This document shows, in pieces, positions 27,195 to 35,415 of a DNA stretch of 41,414 bases. The position numbers and the translations under genes were made by a program. Each line of letters opens with the position of its first letter. Positions within the stretch are counted from its first letter, which is position 1. Where the stretch lies: positions 2,086,861 to 2,128,274 of the forward strand of contig NZ_GL629647.1 of the NCBI RefSeq assembly GCF_000185845.1, in the 5' to 3' direction. Source of the stretch: Segatella salivae DSM 15606. Lineage in GTDB: Bacteria; Bacteroidota; Bacteroidia; Bacteroidales; Bacteroidaceae. The notes under the pieces are model-generated. The model did not search any database and was not told the origin of the DNA. It saw only the letters and a list, made by a program, of their open reading frames with translations.

Positions 27195-28073
27195 ATGAAA
27201 ACCGAAAAGCTGCATACGTTACCTGAATTTATAGCACATAACGCCATCACAACAGCCTATGGAGCCGTTGTGGCCGTAGCTTCGGTGAACGAATCTAACT
27301 TTCGTTTGCTGATAAATCAACTTGATTTGGTTCATTTTTATGCGGTGTTCATCTTGATAGATGGCGCTGCCGAGGTCAATATAGATGACGAAAAGCTCAA
27401 TCTTTCACAGCATAGTGTGTTGCGCATAGCCCCAATGCAGCGTGTGGAAAGTCTGCAATGTAGCACTGAACTCTGTGGATATCTGTTGTTGATAGAGTCT
27501 ACTTTCTATGCAGAGATTGTGAAAAGTGACGACAATCTGCGTGATGTTATCTCACTAAATGTGTTGGATGGCCATGTGTATAAGGTGCTTAGTGAAGCTC
27601 AAACATCGGAGTTTGTAGGCATAGTAACGCAGATTGAGCGCACCATTAACCAGCCCCATGTATACAAAAAAGAAATGGTTGGCTTCTTGGTTCATTTGGT
27701 GTTGATGCACATTCGCGAACTAATCAGTCATCGAGTAACAGGACTTCACGACCTGAAACATAAGGAAAACATCTTTAAAATCTTTATTCATTTGGCTTCG
27801 AATAACTTCAAACAGCAACGCCAAATCAATTTCTATGCCGCCCAAATGAATATCACTCCCACCTATCTTTCACGCATTGTGAAAGAAGTTTCGGGCAATA
27901 CGGTTAACGGATATCTACAGAGTTTCCTCTATGGTGAAGCCTGCAAACAACTCCGAATGACTGATAAGCCGATAGGAGAACTTGCATTTGATTTGGGGTT
28001 TAAGGACCAATCGGCCTTTACAAACTTCTTTAAGATGAAGTCGGGAGTTAGTCCCAAGGAGTATAGAAAATAG
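27195..28073 (+). CDS. AraC-family transcriptional regulator
   Basis: The protein has 292 aa. An N-terminal cupin-like sensing region (about 1-180; SVLRIAPMQRVESL) is followed by a linker and a C-terminal double helix-turn-helix (about 190-292). The second half is typical: NITPTYLSRIVKEVSG, IGELAFDLGFKDQSAFTNFFKMKSGVSPKEYRK. It has its own promoter and is separated by about 110 nt from the envelope operon, and by a 1-kb repeat region from the convergent dap operon. Its targets are unknown; the neighbouring envelope operon is one candidate, but the duplicated promoter there shows no obvious inverted binding site. Confidence 0.93.
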   Translation: MKTEKLHTLPEFIAHNAITTAYGAVVAVASVNESNFRLLINQLDLVHFYAVFILIDGAAEVNIDDEKLNLSQHSVLRIAPMQRVESLQCSTELCGYLLLIESTFYAEIVKSDDNLRDVISLNVLDGHVYKVLSEAQTSEFVGIVTQIERTINQPHVYKKEMVGFLVHLVLMHIRELISHRVTGLHDLKHKENIFKIFIHLASNNFKQQRQINFYAAQMNITPTYLSRIVKEVSGNTVNGYLQSFLYGEACKQLRMTDKPIGELAFDLGFKDQSAFTNFFKMKSGVSPKEYRK

Positions 28074-28106
28074 TAATCTCCCCTTATTACAAATGCGTTC
28101 ATTATG

Positions 28107-28520
28107 CAATGCCGTAGGTGTCACGCTAATATTTCAATGGATATATCTATTATGGTGCATGTTAAGACAATGCAACGCCGTAGGTGTTATGCCGGTATTT
28201 CAATGAACAAATCTGTCAGCATGAATGCTCTCACTACGCAACTCGGTACGAGTTGTTCTTTTGATAGCCCGGGGTTGGCGAGGAACGAGCCTACCCCGGG
28301 TAAACGTTCGCATTGGGATTCAACGCCGTAGGTGTTGAGCTTTTTCTATGAAAGCACACTTACAATAAAACCTTTTATGGCAGATTAATCAAAAAAAGCG
28401 CAACACCTATGGCGTTGTTCCACGCAAAACATACATTAACCCAGGGTAGCCTGCACTATCGTTTGGCAACCCTGGGCTATCAAAAGCACAACACCTACGG
28501 CGTTGAAATGTACCTTTTTT
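28107..28520. repeat. Family A palindromic repeat array, copy 2 (A2), mostly inverted
   Basis: The palindrome with GCCGTAGGTGT occurs at about 28107-28126 and 28171-28187, AACTCGGTACGAGTT at 28240-28254, the CCCGGGG/CCCCGGG stem-loop at about 28268-28300, and CAACGCCGTAGGTGTTG at 28321-28337. These run opposite to the modules at 1-370. A final diverged module in the other orientation (CCCAGGG...CCCTGGG at 28440-28476, then CAACACCTACGGCGTTG) closes the array. A reading frame at 28104-28331 is repeat-derived and is not called as a gene. Confidence 0.85.
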
Positions 28521-28669
28521 GATACAATTTATTTTATTTTACAACATGAATTTTTGGAATGTTTCGCGGGGGTAAACATTATCTACAACATGGGTTCAAA
28601 TGATTTGTAAAACGATATGTATCAAGGTATAATTCAATATCCAATACCCCATGTTACAATTTGCACCAA
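28521..28669. other. Unique AT-rich spacer within the repeat region
   Basis: This stretch between the A2 array and the B4 element holds no gene or regulatory motif that I can identify. Confidence 0.5.
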
Positions 28670-28770
28670 ATGGCAATGTAAACTGCGCCATTTCATGCGA
28701 TAATCTGCGTCAAATGGTTGCATGTTTTGCCGTATTTTACGCGATGATTTGCCCCAAATCATTTTACCTT
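28670..28770. repeat. Family B repeat (B4), inverted relative to B5
   Basis: Read on the minus strand it begins GGTAAAATGATTTGGGGCAA and contains TTTGACGCAGATTATCGC and ATGAAATGGCGCAG, matching the family-B core. It joins directly onto the C elements on its right. The same B-C junction is found in mirror image at about 36545-36565. Confidence 0.7.
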
Positions 28771-28893
28771 TAATTCTCAACAACATCACCACTTCAAACT
28801 AACTCCAAAACAACTCCCTCCATTTCCAAGGCTAACTACTCCCCTCCCTTTTCGGGGAGGGGCTGGGGGAGAGGCTTTGTTTTCCTCACATCA
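28762..28893. repeat. Family C element, short form (C1)
   Basis: CAACAACATCACC, ACTCCCTCCATTTCC and GCTAACTACTCCCCTCCC are followed by a compact hairpin in which CCCCTCCC pairs with GGGGAGGGG (about 28841-28862), and then GGCTGGGGGAGAGGCTTT. It is followed after one 132-bp period by a second element of the same family. It lacks the roughly 45-nt loop insert seen in the two other copies. Confidence 0.8.
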
Positions 28894-29060
28894 TTCCACC
28901 TTTAATTATCAACAACATCACCACCTCTAATCAACTTTTAAATAACTCCCTCCATTTCCAAGGCTAACTACTCCCCTCCCTCTTCGGAGAACCATAGGTC
29001 GCTGTTCGTGAAGCCTGCGAAACGAGGAAAGCAAAGGGCTGGGGGTGAGGCTTTATTTCC
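28894..29060. repeat. Family C element, long form (C2)
   Basis: This is a direct repeat of C1 at a 132-bp offset. Here an insert of about 45 nt, beginning ACCATAGGTCGCTG and ending AAAGCAAA, separates the C-rich arm from GGGCTGGGGGTGAGGCTTT. The same long form occurs inverted at 36400-36565. The element ends about 6 nt from the stop codon of dapL and may act as its 3' hairpin. Confidence 0.8.
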
Positions 29061-29066
29061 CTCACC

Positions 29067-30287
29067 TCATTTTGTCATTCGCGTCATAGCTTCGAGGCAA
29101 TCCTCACGGTTTCCGAAGGCAGTAAAGCGTATGTAGCCCTCACCGCTTGGTCCAAAACCTACCCCCGGAGTGCAAACCACGCCTACACCATAGAGTAGTT
29201 GTTCAAAGAATTGCCAGCTATCGGTGCCTGTTGGGGTCTTAACCCAGAGATAAGGTGCGTTTTCTCCGCCATAAACTTGATAGCCCAAGCGAGTCAAGGT
29301 GTCGCGCATGATGGAGGCATTTGTCATGTAGTAGTCGATGGTTTCTTTCACTTGACGTTGTCCTTCAGGCGTATAAATGGCCTCAGCCGCCCGTTGACTG
29401 ATGTAACTTGTACCATTAAACTTTGTACATTGACGTCGATCCCAAATGCCATTCAATGCAATTCGTTCGCCGTTTAGTGTGGAAGCTGTAACCTCTTTGG
29501 GTACAATGGTGTAGCCACAACGCACTCCTGTGAAGCCCGCTGTTTTCGAATAGCTTCGAAATTCGACTGCAACCTTGCGCGCACCACGTATCTCATAGAT
29601 TGAATGTGGAATGGAATCGTTGCGTATGTAGGCTTGATATGCAGCGTCATAGAGGATGATTGCATCATTTTCTAAAGCGTAGTTGACCCACTTGGTGAGT
29701 TCTTCTTTGGTAAGAACCGTACCTGTTGGGTTGTTGGGATAGCACAAATAAATCATATCTACGCGGTGATTTGGAAGCGAAGGGATAAAGTTATTCTCGG
29801 CCGTACAAGGCAGATAAGTCACACTACTCCATCGACCGGCTTCATAAACTCCCGCGCGTCCTATCATGGCATTGCTGTCAATATAAACAGGATAGACGGG
29901 ATCGGTGACACCGATAGAGTTATCCCAGCGCAGAATCTCTTGGAAATTACCCGTATCACTCTTAGCTCCGTCGTTGATAAACACCTCACTTGGGTCGATG
30001 TGTACACCGCGAGAGAGATAATCATGCTTTATAATTGCTTCGCGAAGAAAGTCATATCCACGTTCGGGTCCATAGCCACGGAAACTTGCTTTCCTTGCCA
30101 TTTCGTCGGTAGCCTTATGCATTGCCTTGATGACGGCAGGGCAAAGAGGTTGTGTAACGTCGCCAATGCCAAGACTGATGACACGTTGTTGGGGGTGAGA
30201 AACCTTGTAAGCATTAACCTTTTTGGCTATATCTGCAAAGAGATAACTACCTGGTAGCTTTAAGAAATGTTCGTTAATCAGTGCCAT
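29067..30287 (-). CDS. dapL: LL-diaminopimelate aminotransferase
   Basis: The protein has 406 aa, normal for the family. It is a fold-type I PLP aminotransferase. The PLP lysine is K248 in SYSKTAGFTGVRCGYT, the diagnostic DapL segment; other motifs are GIGDVTQPLCPAVIKAMH, SFRGYGPERGYDFLR, FINDGAKSD and YPNNPTGT. It converts tetrahydrodipicolinate and glutamate directly to LL-diaminopimelate, bypassing the DapC/D/E steps. It lies 29 nt after dapF on the same strand, so the two genes supply meso-DAP for peptidoglycan and lysine in consecutive steps. The start at 30287 gives the typical MALINEHFLKLPGSYLFADI. Confidence 0.97.
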   Translation of the reverse strand: MALINEHFLKLPGSYLFADIAKKVNAYKVSHPQQRVISLGIGDVTQPLCPAVIKAMHKATDEMARKASFRGYGPERGYDFLREAIIKHDYLSRGVHIDPSEVFINDGAKSDTGNFQEILRWDNSIGVTDPVYPVYIDSNAMIGRAGVYEAGRWSSVTYLPCTAENNFIPSLPNHRVDMIYLCYPNNPTGTVLTKEELTKWVNYALENDAIILYDAAYQAYIRNDSIPHSIYEIRGARKVAVEFRSYSKTAGFTGVRCGYTIVPKEVTASTLNGERIALNGIWDRRQCTKFNGTSYISQRAAEAIYTPEGQRQVKETIDYYMTNASIMRDTLTRLGYQVYGGENAPYLWVKTPTGTDSWQFFEQLLYGVGVVCTPGVGFGPSGEGYIRFTAFGNREDCLEAMTRMTK

Positions 30288-30316
30288 AATATGTTATTTT
30301 AAATTGTATTCTCTGT

Positions 30317-31162
30317 TTATTCGGGCAGTGCAATCGTGCCTTCGAAGACGAAAGCAGCTGGTCCTGATAAGTAAATGTGATTGTTGTCGGCCTTCCATTC
30401 CACCTGCAATGTTCCGCCATCCATGTCGATAGTTACCTCACGTTGAGTGCGTTGGGTTTGTATGGCGGCTGTGGCTGTGGCACAAGCTCCTGTGCCGCAT
30501 GCCATGGTTACACCGCTTCCGCGTTCCCATACGCGTGTGTGCAGCGTGTTAGTAGCCGTGAGTTGCGCAAATTCTATATTGCAACGTTGGGGAAAAGTAG
30601 CATCGTTTTCGAGTCGTTTTCCATGCTTTTCTAAGTCAATGGCATGGATATCGTCGACAAAAATCACGTAATGTGGGTTGCCCATTGATACGAAAATACC
30701 CTCTTGAGCGCCTGGAATTGCACTGAGAGAAGGATGATTTCCCGTGAATTGTTCGGGCACATTGAACTGCGGTTCGAGCATGTCTACTGTCACACTTGCC
30801 ACATGATTGTTGGCATCAAGGTGCAAATGGAGAATCTTTATGCCAGAAAGCGTCTCAAGACGGATATCTTTTTGTGTTGTGAGTCCTTTCTCATAAAGAT
30901 ATTTTCCGATGCATCTGCTGGCATTACCACACATCATAGCTTCTGATCCATCGGCATTAAAGATGTGCATAGAGAAGTCAGCTTGTGATGTGTCGGAAGG
31001 CTTTCCGATGAGTACTAAGCCATCACTTGCGATGCCAAAGTGGGGGCGACTCCATGCAATGGCAGCCTTTTCGGGCTGTGGTATGACTTCACTGAGCGTG
31101 TTGACATAGATATAATCGTTGCCCGCGCCATGCATTTTGGTAAAATGAATCATTGTAGACAT
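30317..31162 (-). CDS. dapF: Diaminopimelate epimerase
   Basis: The protein has 281 aa. Both catalytic cysteines are present: C78 in ADGSEAMMCGNASRC and C222 in GVTMACGTGACATATAA, counting from the first ATG. Other family blocks are TKMHGAGNDYIYV and SMGNPHYVIFV. It interconverts LL- and meso-diaminopimelate. The first ATG (31162) and the ATG three codons later (31153, MIHFTKMHG) are both possible starts; the second gives the commoner N-terminus. It is first in the dapF-dapL operon, with a promoter about 50-80 nt upstream, divergent from the TonB receptor gene. Confidence 0.96.
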   Translation of the reverse strand: MSTMIHFTKMHGAGNDYIYVNTLSEVIPQPEKAAIAWSRPHFGIASDGLVLIGKPSDTSQADFSMHIFNADGSEAMMCGNASRCIGKYLYEKGLTTQKDIRLETLSGIKILHLHLDANNHVASVTVDMLEPQFNVPEQFTGNHPSLSAIPGAQEGIFVSMGNPHYVIFVDDIHAIDLEKHGKRLENDATFPQRCNIEFAQLTATNTLHTRVWERGSGVTMACGTGACATATAAIQTQRTQREVTIDMDGGTLQVEWKADNNHIYLSGPAAFVFEGTIALPE

Positions 31163-31211
31163 GATGGAATAAATGTGTTATCGTAATCTTTTTACTTCCT
31201 TTTTATCTATG

Positions 31212-31243
31212 CAAAAATAACATCTTATCAAATAATAAGCAAC
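31212..31243 (-). promoter_or_regulatory. Probable dapF-dapL promoter
   Basis: Read on the minus strand, GTTG (31240-31243) is followed after 20 nt by TATTTTTG (31212-31219). The -7 box matches the Bacteroidota consensus and the -33 box matches three of four positions. The leader would be about 45 nt. Confidence 0.6.
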
Positions 31244-31498
31244 AAATTATGGGGCGAATGCACGCTCTTTCTGAAGAAAATCACAAACTTTAACCGAATC
31301 AGCACTTATTACTTGCGTTCTGAAAGCATAGTGGTTGAAATATCATCTTTTTGTAACGTATGAGTGGTTTGATAGAGAACGTATTCTGGTTATATGCAAA
31401 TTATATTACAAATGAGATTGAATGAAAGGCCGATTTTATAAAAACTTAATAATAAACTTTAAGTATTCGCTGTAATATAAAATGCTTATTGTTAGGTA

Positions 31499-31529
31499 TT
31501 TGATATTAAAAACTTTGTTGATATCTTTG
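31499..31529 (+). promoter_or_regulatory. Promoter of the TonB-dependent receptor gene
   Basis: TTTG at 31499-31502, a spacer of 19 nt, then TATCTTTG at 31522-31529, a full consensus match. The expected transcript start (about 31535) lies downstream of the first in-frame ATG at 31482, so translation must begin further in, at 31569 or 31572. Confidence 0.8.
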
Positions 31530-31568
31530 CAAATACAAATAAACTTATATGAATTAAACCTTTTTTAC

Positions 31569-33923
31569 ATGATGAAAACCAAGATTATTTCATTCATATT
31601 GGCATTGCTATGCATTGTTCCAATGGTCTCAAATGCCGAAGAACATGGAGAGAATAAACAGACAGATGCCAATGTTTACGGCCATGTGATTCAATTAAAG
31701 ACAGGAGAACACCTACCTTATGTGACGGTAACGGTGAGAGGAACTCTGCTTTCTACCACCACGGATGCTACGGGACATTACTATCTTAAGAATCTTCCAA
31801 TTGGCAAATATGTAATAGAAGTGAAGGCAATGGGCTACAGAACAGCGACTCGAGAGGTAGAAACGAAGTCGCAAGTATCCCAAGAAGTCAACTTCACGCT
31901 TACCGAAGATGCTATCGCTTTGGATGAGGTGGTGCTCACAGCTAACCGCTCTCAGACGCTAAGGCGTGAGGCTCCAGCTCTTGTTAACGTATTGGATAGT
32001 AAATTGTTTGACCAAACTAATGCCATGTGTATGGCCCAAGGACTGAACTTTCAGCCTGGAGTTAGGACGGAAGATAACTGCCAAAATTGTGGGTTTTCAC
32101 AGGTACGTATCAATGGTTTGGATGGACATTACTCGCAGATTCTAATTGATTCGCGACCTATTTTCACTTCACTCAATGGAGTTTATGGCTTAGAACAGAT
32201 TCCTTCTAATATGATAGAACGAATTGAAGTGGTGCGCGGCGGTGGCTCAGCTCTATATGGTGCTTCTGCAATTGGAGGCACTATCAACGTCATAACGAAA
32301 GAACCTGTGCGCAATTCTGCCGAACTTAGTCACACCATTACATCCATAGAAGGACGTGGAAAGTTTGAAAACAACACCACAGCTAACGTCTCTTTGGTTA
32401 GTGAAGACAATAAAATGGGCATGTATGTATATGGACAACACCACTACAGACCAGGCTTTGATCACGATCATGACAGCTATACTGAGTTGCCACAACTAAA
32501 GAATCAGACCTTTGGTTTAAGCACTTTCTATAAGTTTTCGCCTTATTCGAAGCTCTCATTACAGTATCATAACATCAGCGAATTCCGCAGAGGAGGAAAT
32601 CGTTTGGACCTCGTTGCCCATGAAGCTAACATTGCTGAGCAGCTAGATCACGACATAAATGGGGCTAATTTGGCTTTCGATTGGATGTCAAAGGATTATA
32701 AGGATCGCCTAAAAGCTTACGTTTCATTCAGTAATACCACACGAAAAAGCTACTACGGGGGTATCGGAAAAGGTACCCAAAGTGATATAGAAGATGCCCT
32801 AAAAGCTTATGGAAGGACGACTGATTTGACTACCGTCACGGGGTTACAATATGTGCATCAGTTTGCAAAGTTAGTCTTTATGCCTTCTGATTTGACGCTC
32901 GGCACGGAGTATAATTACGATGCTTTGGAAGATAAAGTCATTGGATACAACCACTTGTTAAACCAGAAAACCAGAATTACGAGTGCTTATTTTCAGAATG
33001 AATGGAAGAATAAAGCATGGAGTTTACTGCTTGGTGGTCGTTTCGATAAGCACAATTTAATTGATAAAGTGATATTTAGTCCACGCGTAAATCTAAGGTT
33101 TAATCCCACGGAAAACGTCAATTTGCGTGCCAGTTATACAAGTGGTTTCCGCGCACCTCAAGCCTTTGATGAAGATCTTCACGTAGGTTTTGCAGGCGGA
33201 AATCGCTTAGTTACCCGCTTGGCGAAAGGCTTAAAAGAAGAGCGTTCGCATAGTTTTAGCTTGTCAGCCGACCTTTATCAGTCCATCGGAAGCGTGCAAA
33301 CAAACTTCCTTATCGAGGGTTTCTACACACACTTAAAGGATGTTTTCGCCCTCAGAGAACTCAATATACAAGACAATGAAGGCAATAACGTGCAAGAAAG
33401 ATATAATGGTAGTGGGGCAAAGGTATTCGGATTGAATCTTGAAGGCAAAGCCGCTTTCACGCAATGGTTCCAACTTCAGGCCGGATTAACCTTGCAACGG
33501 AGTCTTTATGACGAACCAATTGAGTGGAATGAAGACGCTCCTAAGGAGAAGAAAATGATGAGAACACCTTCTGTTTATGGTTATTTCACGGCGTCATTCA
33601 CACCTTTAAAGAACTTCTCTGCAGCGCTTTCGGGTAATTATACGGGGCACATGCTCGTGGGACATACCGAACATATTCTTATGGATGGCACTACTATAGC
33701 CCCTGAAGCCGTACAAACGCCAACGTTCTTAACGTTGAACATGAAGCTCGCCTACGACGTTTCAATCTCCAATTACGTTAAACTCCAGGTGAATGCAGGT
33801 ATCCAAAACCTCACGAACGCTTATCAAAAAGACTTTGATAAGGGTTGGGGACGCGACTCAGCCTATATCTATGGCCCTGCCATTCCACGCTGTTTCTTTG
33901 CTGGAATCAAGTTAATTTATTGA
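31569..33923 (+). CDS. TonB-dependent outer-membrane receptor (CirA/metal-type), substrate unknown
   Basis: The protein has 784 aa from the ATG at 31569. The frame is open from an ATG at 31482, but a consensus promoter lies within that extension and a proper signal peptide (MMKTKIISFILALLCIVPMVSNA) begins only here. A carboxypeptidase-regulatory-like domain (about residues 35-120) precedes the TonB box/plug (ALDEVVLTANRSQTLRRE; QVRINGLDGHYSQILIDSRPIF; RGGGSALYGASAIGGTINV) and a barrel ending in KLIY. The plug holds a CQNCGF motif and an early barrel strand/loop is histidine-rich (HHYRPGFDHDHD), which suggests a metal, heme or metallophore. It has a GFRAP segment, common in such receptors. It stands alone, without a SusD partner. 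Confidence 0.92.
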   Translation: MMKTKIISFILALLCIVPMVSNAEEHGENKQTDANVYGHVIQLKTGEHLPYVTVTVRGTLLSTTTDATGHYYLKNLPIGKYVIEVKAMGYRTATREVETKSQVSQEVNFTLTEDAIALDEVVLTANRSQTLRREAPALVNVLDSKLFDQTNAMCMAQGLNFQPGVRTEDNCQNCGFSQVRINGLDGHYSQILIDSRPIFTSLNGVYGLEQIPSNMIERIEVVRGGGSALYGASAIGGTINVITKEPVRNSAELSHTITSIEGRGKFENNTTANVSLVSEDNKMGMYVYGQHHYRPGFDHDHDSYTELPQLKNQTFGLSTFYKFSPYSKLSLQYHNISEFRRGGNRLDLVAHEANIAEQLDHDINGANLAFDWMSKDYKDRLKAYVSFSNTTRKSYYGGIGKGTQSDIEDALKAYGRTTDLTTVTGLQYVHQFAKLVFMPSDLTLGTEYNYDALEDKVIGYNHLLNQKTRITSAYFQNEWKNKAWSLLLGGRFDKHNLIDKVIFSPRVNLRFNPTENVNLRASYTSGFRAPQAFDEDLHVGFAGGNRLVTRLAKGLKEERSHSFSLSADLYQSIGSVQTNFLIEGFYTHLKDVFALRELNIQDNEGNNVQERYNGSGAKVFGLNLEGKAAFTQWFQLQAGLTLQRSLYDEPIEWNEDAPKEKKMMRTPSVYGYFTASFTPLKNFSAALSGNYTGHMLVGHTEHILMDGTTIAPEAVQTPTFLTLNMKLAYDVSISNYVKLQVNAGIQNLTNAYQKDFDKGWGRDSAYIYGPAIPRCFFAGIKLIY

Positions 33924-33969
33924 TTCTTGATAACGATAGACGATTCGTTTTATATAATAAAATGTCACA

Positions 33970-34005
33970 AAGCCTTTCACCTTATTATATGGTGGAGGGC
34001 TTTTT
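33970..34005 (+). terminator. Intrinsic terminator of the TonB receptor gene
   Basis: AAGCCTTTCACC (33970-33981) pairs over all 12 positions, with two G-U pairs, with GGTGGAGGGCTT (33991-34002) around a 9-nt loop. A T run (34001-34005) follows. It begins 46 nt after the stop codon. Confidence 0.82.
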
Positions 34006-34160
34006 CGTTGATGAAGCGCTTTTCTTTATTCCTCAAAATGCTGTTTCCCAACGTAGAGAATATGCTAAACAACGAAGTTCTGCCTATGACTTTCAAGGTT
34101 TTTATGACCGAAATTTCATAACAAACTGATAGAAAGTGATTCTACTTTACAGTTTTTTTG

Positions 34161-34168
34161 TACTTTTG
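34161..34168 (+). promoter_or_regulatory. Probable -7 box of the uracil permease gene
   Basis: TACTTTTG at 34161-34168 fits the Bacteroidota -7 box; no good TTTG is present 19-21 nt upstream. The ATG at 34194 lies about 25 nt downstream, leaving too short a leader for a riboswitch or PyrR-type attenuator. Confidence 0.5.
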
Positions 34169-34193
34169 TATGCGTTTAATCATTTCCTAATTC

Positions 34194-35414
34194 ATGAATA
34201 CTGAAAACCTAACTCAAGGCAAAAAGGTCATCGTTGGCATACAGTTTCTCTTTGTAGCCTTTGGCGCAACAGTCCTTGTTCCGTTATTAGTGGGCATAAA
34301 TCCAGCTACAGCTTTGTTCACAGCTGGACTTGGAACGTTCATCTTTCACTATGTAACCAGGTGGAAGGTTCCTATCTTCTTAGGCTCTTCTTTCGCTTTT
34401 ATTGCGCCAATAAATGAAGCATCTAAGCAGTGGGGATTAAGCGGAACACTCTCTGGTTTGACGGCAGTTTCCGTTGTATATTTCGTCATGAGTGCCCTTG
34501 TTAAATGGCAAGGCAAGCGACTCTTAAACCGATTATTCCCTCCCGTTGTCATCGGACCGGTTATCATTTTGATTGGTCTTTCACTCTCGGGTACGGCAGT
34601 TGATATGGCAAAATCAAACTGGTTTTTGGCTTTTTGCTCGCTTTTCACGGCCATCATGATACTTACTTTCGCCAAAGGATTAATGAAATTAGTTCCTATT
34701 ATCGCTGGAGTTGTCGTGGGATATATCGTTGCTTTGTTCATGCATCAAGTCGATTTTGCCGGTGTAGTAGCTGCACCTTGGTTCTCTTTTCCCGTGAAAT
34801 TCGACACCATTTCACATTTCAGTTGGGAACCATTCCTATATATGTTGCCCGTCGCTATAGCCCCAGTACTCGAACATATCGGTGATGTTTATGTCGTAAG
34901 TGCCGTTGCTAAGAAGGACTTTGTAGCCCAACCAGGACTTCATCGCACAATGTTTGGCGATGGTTTAGCTTGCCTTGCCTCTGCCTTTCTTGGCGGTCCA
35001 CCCGAGACAACCTATTCAGAAGTGACGGGAGCCATGTCGATTACAAAGGTAACGAGCCCTGCTGTGATTCGCATTTCAGCTGCAACTGCTTTATTGTTCT
35101 CGGTCATCGGCAAGCTCAGTGCACTGCTTCAGAGTGTTCCAAAGGCTGTTCTTGGAGGAATAATGCTATTGCTTTTCGGAACGATTGCAAGCGTAGGAGT
35201 GCAGAATCTCATGCAACGTAAGGTGGATATGAACGATACTCGCAACATCATTATCATGTCGGTGATGCTCACAATGGGTCTTGGTGGCGCCGTGTTATCA
35301 AGTGGTAACTTCGCCATTTCAGGCATAGGACTCGCTGCTGTGGTTGGTGTTGTGTTGAATTTATTGTTGCCTAAGACGAAAACTACAGAAGAAAAGAAAG
35401 ACGAAAAGTCTTGA
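34194..35414 (+). CDS. uraA: NCS2-family uracil permease
   Basis: The protein has 406 aa with about 14 membrane segments, the usual size for NCS2 nucleobase:proton symporters. The substrate-site helix carries LEHIGDVYVV and the following signature LHRTMFGDGLACLASAFLGGPPETTYSEVTGAM. The glutamates equivalent to the two uracil-contacting glutamates of E. coli UraA are kept (EHIGD and TTYSE). The fifth residue of the first motif is Asp, as in Gram-positive PyrP proteins, rather than the His of UraA. It should import uracil for pyrimidine salvage. It converges on the PfkB kinase gene with only one base between the stop codons. Confidence 0.9.
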   Translation: MNTENLTQGKKVIVGIQFLFVAFGATVLVPLLVGINPATALFTAGLGTFIFHYVTRWKVPIFLGSSFAFIAPINEASKQWGLSGTLSGLTAVSVVYFVMSALVKWQGKRLLNRLFPPVVIGPVIILIGLSLSGTAVDMAKSNWFLAFCSLFTAIMILTFAKGLMKLVPIIAGVVVGYIVALFMHQVDFAGVVAAPWFSFPVKFDTISHFSWEPFLYMLPVAIAPVLEHIGDVYVVSAVAKKDFVAQPGLHRTMFGDGLACLASAFLGGPPETTYSEVTGAMSITKVTSPAVIRISAATALLFSVIGKLSALLQSVPKAVLGGIMLLLFGTIASVGVQNLMQRKVDMNDTRNIIIMSVMLTMGLGGAVLSSGNFAISGIGLAAVVGVVLNLLLPKTKTTEEKKDEKS

Positions 35415-35415
35415 T

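Noticed and set aside
28104..28331. 75-codon reading frame on the plus strand with a counterpart at 36758-37000 on the minus strand (both containing SFDSPGLARNEPTPG)
   Set aside because: The frames lie wholly within family A repeat modules. Their similarity follows from DNA identity of the palindromes, and the differences include many amino-acid changes, so they are not protein-coding genes.
31163..31481. Riboswitch in the divergent dapF/TonB intergenic region
   Set aside because: No cobalamin, lysine or other conserved aptamer sequence could be recognised; both predicted leaders are short.
31482..31568. N-terminal extension of the TonB receptor
   Set aside because: A consensus promoter lies inside this stretch, and the signal peptide starts only at 31569.
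33845..34129. Small reading frames downstream of the TonB receptor gene
   Set aside because: They overlap the end of the receptor gene or its terminator hairpin, lack a recognisable motif and have no suitable promoter.
34130..34193. Pyrimidine-responsive attenuator or riboswitch before uraA
   Set aside because: The predicted leader is only about 20-25 nt, too short for a regulatory fold.
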